This document shows, one piece after another, positions 36,954-41,670 of a DNA stretch of 41,670 bases. Both the position numbers and the translations under genes were made by a program. The notes under the pieces were generated by a model. It was not told the origin of the DNA and ran no database searches. It was given only the letters and a program-made list of their open reading frames with translations. Each line of letters starts with the position of its first letter. Positions within the stretch are counted from its first letter, which is position 1. Origin of the DNA: Marinomonas foliarum (lineage in GTDB: Bacteria > Pseudomonadota > Gammaproteobacteria > Pseudomonadales > Marinomonadaceae); the NCBI RefSeq assembly GCF_003337275.1, contig NZ_QPJQ01000040.1:1-41670 (forward strand), in the 5' to 3' direction.

Positions 36954-38999
36954 CTACACTTTCTGCATTGCAATGGCTTCTGCACTGCGCTCAAAAGTCA
37001 GGTTAATGCGCAAAAACATACCTTGAATCGCTTCAACCTGGCTGGAATTGCCTTCCAAAGCAAGTAGCTCGTAATATAAAGACTGACTGGCTTTTTCAAA
37101 GCTATCATCACACCGCCCCTTACTTGCTAATAAAAATGCTTCTGCCAAGGCTGTCTGCCACCTTTCTAATGATTGCAGTTGCTTACCAGCCAAGTTTTCA
37201 CAAATGGAACGCAGGCGAACAGACACATGTCCGAGATTCAAAGCAGTTAATGCTAAATCTGTAATAGCACGTGACTTAGAACCTTGATCGTAATTTGTTA
37301 AGCGCAATAACCTATCAGCCATCCGACGGTTATACCAAGCAGCAGGAGCAGCATGTTGGTTGACTTTCAATAAATCTTGGTAAGTCGTTTTAAATATCCT
37401 GTGAACCAACAACTGAACACTTGGCCCTGTAATTAAGTGGAATACCCAAAACAAAATACTTACGCCAGCAAAAATAGCCATGGCAGAGCTTATTGTGAAA
37501 TCAATAGAAAAAGCCCGACTCATATCTCGACTAGGACTCACAAGAATAGAAAAAGGAATACAAAACCCTAAACCATATGGCAAAGTCTGACGATCAAAGA
37601 GAAGCAACAAACCGATAAAATAAGGTACAGCTAGTACAAGTAACAAAATTTCTAATTGGCCAGAACTCTGAGCCAATAAGTTTAACGCAAATAAAACCGC
37701 TACCAGTACCGCCACGACGACACCAATTAGCAGCCGTTTCAAAACCACTTTTAGAATCATCAAGGGCAATCGAGCCAACATGATAGAAAAAATGACTGGT
37801 AAAATCATAATCATAAGCGCAGCTGAAGAACCCGTACTAACCCAAATACAAGCACCCATTAAAAATACAACCATAGTACGAATACCAATGATGAGTCCCG
37901 CTAGTGGGTCACGATAAGTCAGCATACTAGGTGCATTCAGCAAGGTGCTATCGCGCTCTTCCAGTGCACGAAAAGCTCGCAACAAAACAGTCAATTCCGA
38001 TGTAATCTCTGCACCGACATTCAGCAAATGAGATTCGAAAGGCACCTCTGAGTCATTATTCAAACGATAGTCAGCAAGGTCACTGCGTAATGTTTTGACT
38101 TGTTCTAAGCAATAATCAAAATCTTCTGATTCTGCAATCCGTCCAAATGCGTCTCTCAATCGATCGAGCAGTTTAGTTAAAGTAGGAGTCATCAGCTCTG
38201 TATGGCGACGCTGTAAGCGACCAAATATTTGTACCAAGGCCAACAAAGACAAAACTTTTTGAGCCAATTGATTAGCCGCTCGTGTATGCCCTGGTCCTTT
38301 TGGACCTTCATAACTCACCGCGCTAGAGTCTTCGCTAACCATACCTAACGTCGCCATAATGCCATCAATCTGTTTATGGCGATTTTCATGAGTTCCTGAC
38401 TTATCCAATTCCGTCACTAGATACTGTAAAGTCTGATTAATAACCGATCTTGCTTGTCGTTGCAGGCTGTCTTTTACCTTTACAGGCCAGAACATATGAC
38501 TGACTACGCCAGCGCAAATAGAGCCAATAATGATTTCGCTAACTCTCGCTTGAGCAATATCAAACACCGCTTGGCTGTCAGCAGTGGATGGGCTAGCCAT
38601 CACCATTAATACAATAATCTCCGACGTTACTGCTGCCATGGCGAACGCATAGACAAAGTTAGCTTGTCGAACCATAGCAGATAAAGCGGAATTCACCCCC
38701 AACCACAACGCCAGAACACCTAAAGCCAAATAAGGGTAAGGCATTAAATACGCTAACAACACAATACCAAATAGGCCGCCAATAATCGTCCCGATAATTT
38801 GGCACATAGCCTTTTCAATCACCAAACCGCTTTCAGGGCGCATTTGCAAAAAAACAGCGGAAACCAATGCCCAGTATGGACGATCAAGATTTAGAGATAA
38901 GGCAAGAGTGAGCGCCATCGCCATTGCGATAATGCCTTTCAGCGCAAAAATAACTGCCTGTTTTTCTGGTAAAAACAGATTGCGAAGCACTATCCCCAA
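36954..38999 (-). CDS. aaeB: AaeB-type FUSC-family aromatic acid efflux pump subunit
   Basis: The 681-residue inner-membrane protein has two membrane blocks (about 15-175 and 355-510), each followed by a cytosolic helical domain, as in AaeB/FUSC proteins (E. coli AaeB 655). The start region FALKGIIAMAMALTLALSLNLDRPYWALVSAVFLQMRPESG is diagnostic. With AaeA it exports aromatic carboxylates such as p-hydroxybenzoate. It is the last gene of aaeX-aaeA-aaeB; 10 bp separate it from aaeA. No AaeR-type regulator adjoins it. The vanAB genes 2-4 kb away suggest phenolic acids as substrates (inference). Confidence 0.85.
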   Translation of the reverse strand: MGIVLRNLFLPEKQAVIFALKGIIAMAMALTLALSLNLDRPYWALVSAVFLQMRPESGLVIEKAMCQIIGTIIGGLFGIVLLAYLMPYPYLALGVLALWLGVNSALSAMVRQANFVYAFAMAAVTSEIIVLMVMASPSTADSQAVFDIAQARVSEIIIGSICAGVVSHMFWPVKVKDSLQRQARSVINQTLQYLVTELDKSGTHENRHKQIDGIMATLGMVSEDSSAVSYEGPKGPGHTRAANQLAQKVLSLLALVQIFGRLQRRHTELMTPTLTKLLDRLRDAFGRIAESEDFDYCLEQVKTLRSDLADYRLNNDSEVPFESHLLNVGAEITSELTVLLRAFRALEERDSTLLNAPSMLTYRDPLAGLIIGIRTMVVFLMGACIWVSTGSSAALMIMILPVIFSIMLARLPLMILKVVLKRLLIGVVVAVLVAVLFALNLLAQSSGQLEILLLVLAVPYFIGLLLLFDRQTLPYGLGFCIPFSILVSPSRDMSRAFSIDFTISSAMAIFAGVSILFWVFHLITGPSVQLLVHRIFKTTYQDLLKVNQHAAPAAWYNRRMADRLLRLTNYDQGSKSRAITDLALTALNLGHVSVRLRSICENLAGKQLQSLERWQTALAEAFLLASKGRCDDSFEKASQSLYYELLALEGNSSQVEAIQGMFLRINLTFERSAEAIAMQKV

Positions 39000-39009
39000 A
39001 GCGATCTCC

Positions 39010-39870
39010 TTACTGTTTAGCCAGATGAATAGTGGCCGTCATGCCAGCGCTAAGTTGAGTTCCTTCTGGTAATGAATCAAGCTTAATATCAACAGGAATA
39101 CGCTGCGACAAGCGCACCCAGTTAAAGGTTTGTTGAACCTGCGGCAAAAGCTGACCATTACTTTGGGTATTGGTGTTCGCTATGGCTTTACCAATACTCA
39201 CTACATGACCTGTCAATGGCTTACCACCACTCAGCAAGGTGATTTTGGCTGGCTGATTTAAATGAACAAGCGGTATTTTGGTTTCCTCAAAGTAGCCAGT
39301 CACATAAAACGAATTAGATTGAACAATCGCAAAAACAGGAGAACCCTGCCCAACATAATTTCCTTTACGCAAATTCAGATTAATAATATGACCAGATACT
39401 GGAGCATAAACATTAGTACGATCCAAATTAAGCTGCGCGGTTTCTTGTTGCGCAACGGCCAAATCGTAATTAGCTTTGGCAATTTCAGTACTAATGCGTG
39501 ACGACTCTAGATCTTCTGCGCTAATAGCTTCTTGTTTTCGCAAAGCTGTGCGCCGTTCATTTTTATGCTTCTCTAGCTGCCAAGTGTATCTAGCATTTTC
39601 TGTGCTGGCTTTACTTTGATTAAGCGCAGCTTGGTAGCGCTGTCGGTCTACACTAAAAAGTAATTCGCCTTCTTTGACCATTTGATCATCGGTGATTTTC
39701 AGGTCTGTCACCCAACCAGAAACATCAGGTGCAACTGTCACGATTTCAGCGCGAATACGCCCATCTCGAGTCCATGGTGAATGCATATAATCATTCCACA
39801 CCCACCGACCGGCAAACAGCGCAGCCAAAATAACCAATAAAGTAATAAAAATTCGTAGATATTTTTTCAT
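39010..39870 (-). CDS. aaeA: AaeA-type HlyD-family membrane fusion protein
   Basis: The 286-residue periplasmic adaptor has one N-terminal membrane anchor (about 4-22), the lipoyl-like half motif (VAPDVSGWVTDLKITDDQMVKEGELLF), a coiled-coil hairpin of about 80 residues and the returning half (VYAPVSGHIINLNLRKGNYV). It links AaeB to an outer-membrane exit. I prefer the ATG at 39870, with GGAAG 8 bases upstream; a GTG 15 bp earlier (39885) overlaps the aaeX stop and would add five residues. Confidence 0.88.
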   Translation of the reverse strand: MKKYLRIFITLLVILAALFAGRWVWNDYMHSPWTRDGRIRAEIVTVAPDVSGWVTDLKITDDQMVKEGELLFSVDRQRYQAALNQSKASTENARYTWQLEKHKNERRTALRKQEAISAEDLESSRISTEIAKANYDLAVAQQETAQLNLDRTNVYAPVSGHIINLNLRKGNYVGQGSPVFAIVQSNSFYVTGYFEETKIPLVHLNQPAKITLLSGGKPLTGHVVSIGKAIANTNTQSNGQLLPQVQQTFNWVRLSQRIPVDIKLDSLPEGTQLSAGMTATIHLAKQ

Positions 39871-39874
39871 TGAT

Positions 39875-40078
39875 TTATCTTCCACCTAGGACATAAACAG
39901 TCAGAGCCAAATAGCACACAAACAAAGACACTTCGAACCAAGCAACTTTCCAAATACGGTCGTACCAGTCTAAACGATGAAGAACAAAGCGCGTGAGTGC
40001 CGCTAACAAGAAAGCGATAGGAAAGTAAACAACCAGAGGGCTAAACTCCAACCCACCAAGAGCAGCAATTTGAAGCAT
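39875..40078 (-). CDS. aaeX: AaeX-type DUF1656 small membrane protein
   Basis: The 67-residue protein has two hydrophobic helices (about 14-32 and 45-63) and the same length as E. coli AaeX. It has the DUF1656 features LGGLEFSPLVVYFP at the start and WYDRIWKVAWFEVSLF in the middle. Its function within the efflux system is unknown. It is the first gene of the aaeXAB operon, and its stop is 4 bp before the aaeA ATG. Confidence 0.85.
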   Translation of the reverse strand: MLQIAALGGLEFSPLVVYFPIAFLLAALTRFVLHRLDWYDRIWKVAWFEVSLFVCYLALTVYVLGGR

Positions 40079-40154
40079 TAAGAAATCCTGTCACGTTAAT
40101 ATATTAGGCAATGTACCGACGTTATCGGAAGCCCGTTCATTGATTAAGCATAGA

Positions 40155-40160
40155 ATTATA
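40155..40160 (-). promoter_or_regulatory. Candidate -10 of the aaeXAB operon
   Basis: TATAAT on the minus strand, about 80 bp before the aaeX start. It sits in a near-palindrome (TTATCTAGATATAA) that could bind a regulator. The -35 region is a poor match, which suggests activator dependence. Confidence 0.3.
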
Positions 40161-40230
40161 TCTAGATAACACCAAAAAATTGTGCACCTAACAGCCAAAT
40201 AAAAGCACAACTATTTCGGCAAGCACTTTT

Positions 40231-41541
40231 CTAGACACCTTTAGGAAAAGGTAAATTTTGATTTAGAAGCCAACACACTTTGAGGTGCGTATAATCTGGG
40301 TGCTGCCATAGATCGCCAATCGCAACCAATGTATCACCCTCATACAAATAAGGAAGATGCTCTCGCCACCAACTAGGAATAGCGTGATCATTAAACCATT
40401 TTTTTAATTTACGAGTTGTGCCATTAGGCATTAGTAAGCTTTCACCTTGTGGTCGTGCTTTCAATACACATGACTCGCTTCCGGTAACGCAAACGCAGTC
40501 AAAAGCGCGCTTAAAGCTTTCCCCTGGACACAATGCAGCCAGTTTAACGTCTTTATCCAGAGGCAATAGATATACTGTATTCTGATGACGCATTATACGA
40601 CCACGAGAAAACTCAAATTCTGGTTGCTTGTCCTCTGCACTAGAAAACATAGCGGCAACACTTTCCAGCTGAGATTGCGACAATGAAACATCATTATCCT
40701 GTAAAAAATGTCGCCACCAAAACAACCTTTCTTCAAATGGCTTATCTGCAATACATGACAAATCCAGACCGCCAAACTCGTTACACCAACTGACTAACTG
40801 CTGATGAGCAAACTGAGAAAGCATCTCGTAATCCGTGGCAATTCGCTCAGCACTCGAGACGATGCTAGATTCCATTTTTGGAAAACGCTCTTTTAAAATC
40901 GGCACAACACTTTGACGAAGAAAGTTACGTGTAAAGCGCTCATCGTCATTCGATTCATCATTAATGTGAGTCAATTGATGCTGATATGCATAGGTTTCAA
41001 TATCCTTTTTCGACACCTTTAAAAAGGGTCGAATTAAACAAGCCCCGCTATTTCCTATTAATCTTTCTTGCGGAATGCCCGCTAACCCCTTTCCACCAGT
41101 TCCACGCAACAAACGGAACAATAGAGTTTCAACCTGATCGCCAGCATGATGAGCAAGCAAAATAACGTCTTGCTTACCCATTACTTTATGAAAGGCTTGG
41201 TAACGAGCATTGCGAGCTGCATCTTCTAGGGATGCTTGAGCCTCCAACTGCACCCGCTCAGCAACAAAAGACACATCAAGGTTGGTGCAAATCATCTCAC
41301 AATGCTTTAGCCAATTATCGGCATTAGCACTTAAACCATGATGAACATGAAGCACGACAAGTTGCCGTTTTTGCTCCACTGAGATTTGATTGACCAAGGC
41401 ATGAAGCAAAACATGAGAATCGACACCACCACTAAAGCCAACCCACACTTTTGCCTGCTTAGAGAATACAGCGGCAATCCACTCAGCATTAAACCTGAGA
41501 GGAGATAGAGAAGTCAGCGGTTTAGAGATTGATCGTTTCAT
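40231..41541 (-). CDS. tilS: tRNA(Ile)-lysidine synthase
   Basis: TilS turns C34 of the CAU-anticodon tRNA-Ile into lysidine, so that it reads AUA, and is essential in most bacteria. The 436-residue protein has the PP-loop SGGVDS (37-42), LAHHAGDQVETLLFRLLRGTG, RNFLRQSVVPIL and the C-terminal domain with ANGTTRKLKKWF-like spacing (PNGTTRKLKKWFND). I start at the ATG at 41541; the frame reaches a TTG at 41559. In related bacteria tilS follows accA, but here an IS end lies 34-36 bp upstream, so tilS may depend on transcription from within the element. Confidence 0.95.
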   Translation of the reverse strand: MKRSISKPLTSLSPLRFNAEWIAAVFSKQAKVWVGFSGGVDSHVLLHALVNQISVEQKRQLVVLHVHHGLSANADNWLKHCEMICTNLDVSFVAERVQLEAQASLEDAARNARYQAFHKVMGKQDVILLAHHAGDQVETLLFRLLRGTGGKGLAGIPQERLIGNSGACLIRPFLKVSKKDIETYAYQHQLTHINDESNDDERFTRNFLRQSVVPILKERFPKMESSIVSSAERIATDYEMLSQFAHQQLVSWCNEFGGLDLSCIADKPFEERLFWWRHFLQDNDVSLSQSQLESVAAMFSSAEDKQPEFEFSRGRIMRHQNTVYLLPLDKDVKLAALCPGESFKRAFDCVCVTGSESCVLKARPQGESLLMPNGTTRKLKKWFNDHAIPSWWREHLPYLYEGDTLVAIGDLWQHPDYTHLKVCWLLNQNLPFPKGV

Positions 41542-41575
41542 TATAAAGCCCGAAAGCAAAGCACCTTAAACGCAA

Positions 41576-41670
41576 TGTGTCGTCCTAAAATAGGTTGACA
41601 GTTTTTAGGCCAGCTCCTGTAGCTGGCCTTTCTCTTTTCGCACTTGATTCGGTGTTTTCATCTTGAGGCT
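41576..41670 (-). mobile_element. IS3-family insertion sequence, transposase-side end (cut by the window edge)
   Basis: Reading inward from the tilS side (plus strand), the sequence starts TGTGTCGTCCTAAAATAGG then TTGACAG. It has the 5' TG and general form of IS3-family (IS150/IS51-like) terminal repeats. Directly inside is the end of a transposase frame. The outer boundary is 41576 or 41578. The element continues beyond the right edge, so target duplication and the other end cannot be seen. A stem GGCCAGCT / AGCTGGCC (41608-41628), followed on the plus strand by TTTCTCTTTT, could stop outside transcription entering the element. Confidence 0.7.
41605..41670 (-). CDS. IS3-family transposase OrfB, C-terminal end (partial)
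   Basis: Only the last 21 residues and the TAA stop are in the window, reading SLKMKTPNQVRKEKG and ending ELA. The K-T-P-x-x-V pattern close to the C-terminus is typical of IS3-family integrase-type transposases, which end in a Leu/Tyr-x-x-Lys-Thr-Pro motif. The frame enters from the right edge and ends a few bases before the terminal repeat. Catalytic residues are outside the window, so whether the element is active cannot be judged. Confidence 0.65.
   Translation of the reverse strand, partial: SLKMKTPNQVRKEKGQLQELA

Overview
The window looks like a chromosomal segment of a marine gammaproteobacterium of the Oceanospirillales type, most likely Marinomonas or a close relative. This rests on protein resemblance, moderate A+T content and conserved gene order (surE-pcm-nlpD-rpoS, ftsB-ispD-ispF-truD, pyrG-eno, serB opposite an AhpA/YtjB-type gene). 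No database search was possible. Most of it is housekeeping DNA, with one accessory block and one insertion-sequence end.

Layout. (1) 1-125: an rRNA-operon P1-type promoter firing leftwards out of the window, with its A/T-rich upstream element inside the end of msrQ. (2) 96-5.7 kb, minus strand: msrQ-msrP (periplasmic methionine sulfoxide repair), pssA (phosphatidylserine synthase), hemL (heme synthesis) and a CLC anion transporter with altered key residues. (3) 5.7-12.8 kb: an amino-acid region with Lrp-type regulators, a YjeH-type exporter, luxS, RhtB- and EamA-type exporters, and ilvIH. (4) 13.2-21 kb: a small unknown gene, queG, tesB, the molybdenum-cofactor operon moaA-moaB-moeA, a lone HepT/DUF86-like gene, a LysR regulator and serB. 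(5) 21.1-22.5 kb: a membrane protein whose N-terminal half looks like AhpA/YtjB and whose C-terminal half looks like a degenerate class III nucleotide cyclase. (6) 22.6-29.5 kb: a tight minus-strand cluster ftsB-ispD-ispF-truD-surE-pcm-DUF368-nlpD-rpoS. (7) 29.5-32.6 kb: pyrG-eno. (8) 32.7-40.1 kb: an accessory block with vanAB, vanR and three VanR operators, a DUF6482 gene, a YggC-like kinase and an aaeXAB efflux operon. (9) 40.2-41.7 kb: tilS, then the end of an IS3-family element 34-36 bp upstream of the tilS start.

How the genes work together. Mo-cofactor genes and the Mo-enzyme MsrP share the window. VanAB converts vanillate to protocatechuate under VanR control, and the nearby AaeXAB pump probably relieves aromatic-acid stress. 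The rpoS cluster joins isoprenoid precursor synthesis (IspD, IspF), a probable undecaprenyl-phosphate transporter (DUF368), an amidase activator (NlpD), a divisome protein (FtsB) and the stationary-phase sigma factor.

Most notable for follow-up: the rrn-type promoter overlapping msrQ; a pyrG leader that resembles the pyrC start-site-switching control of E. coli; the AhpA-cyclase fusion; the CLC protein lacking the usual proton glutamate; and the IS end that leaves tilS almost no promoter region of its own.
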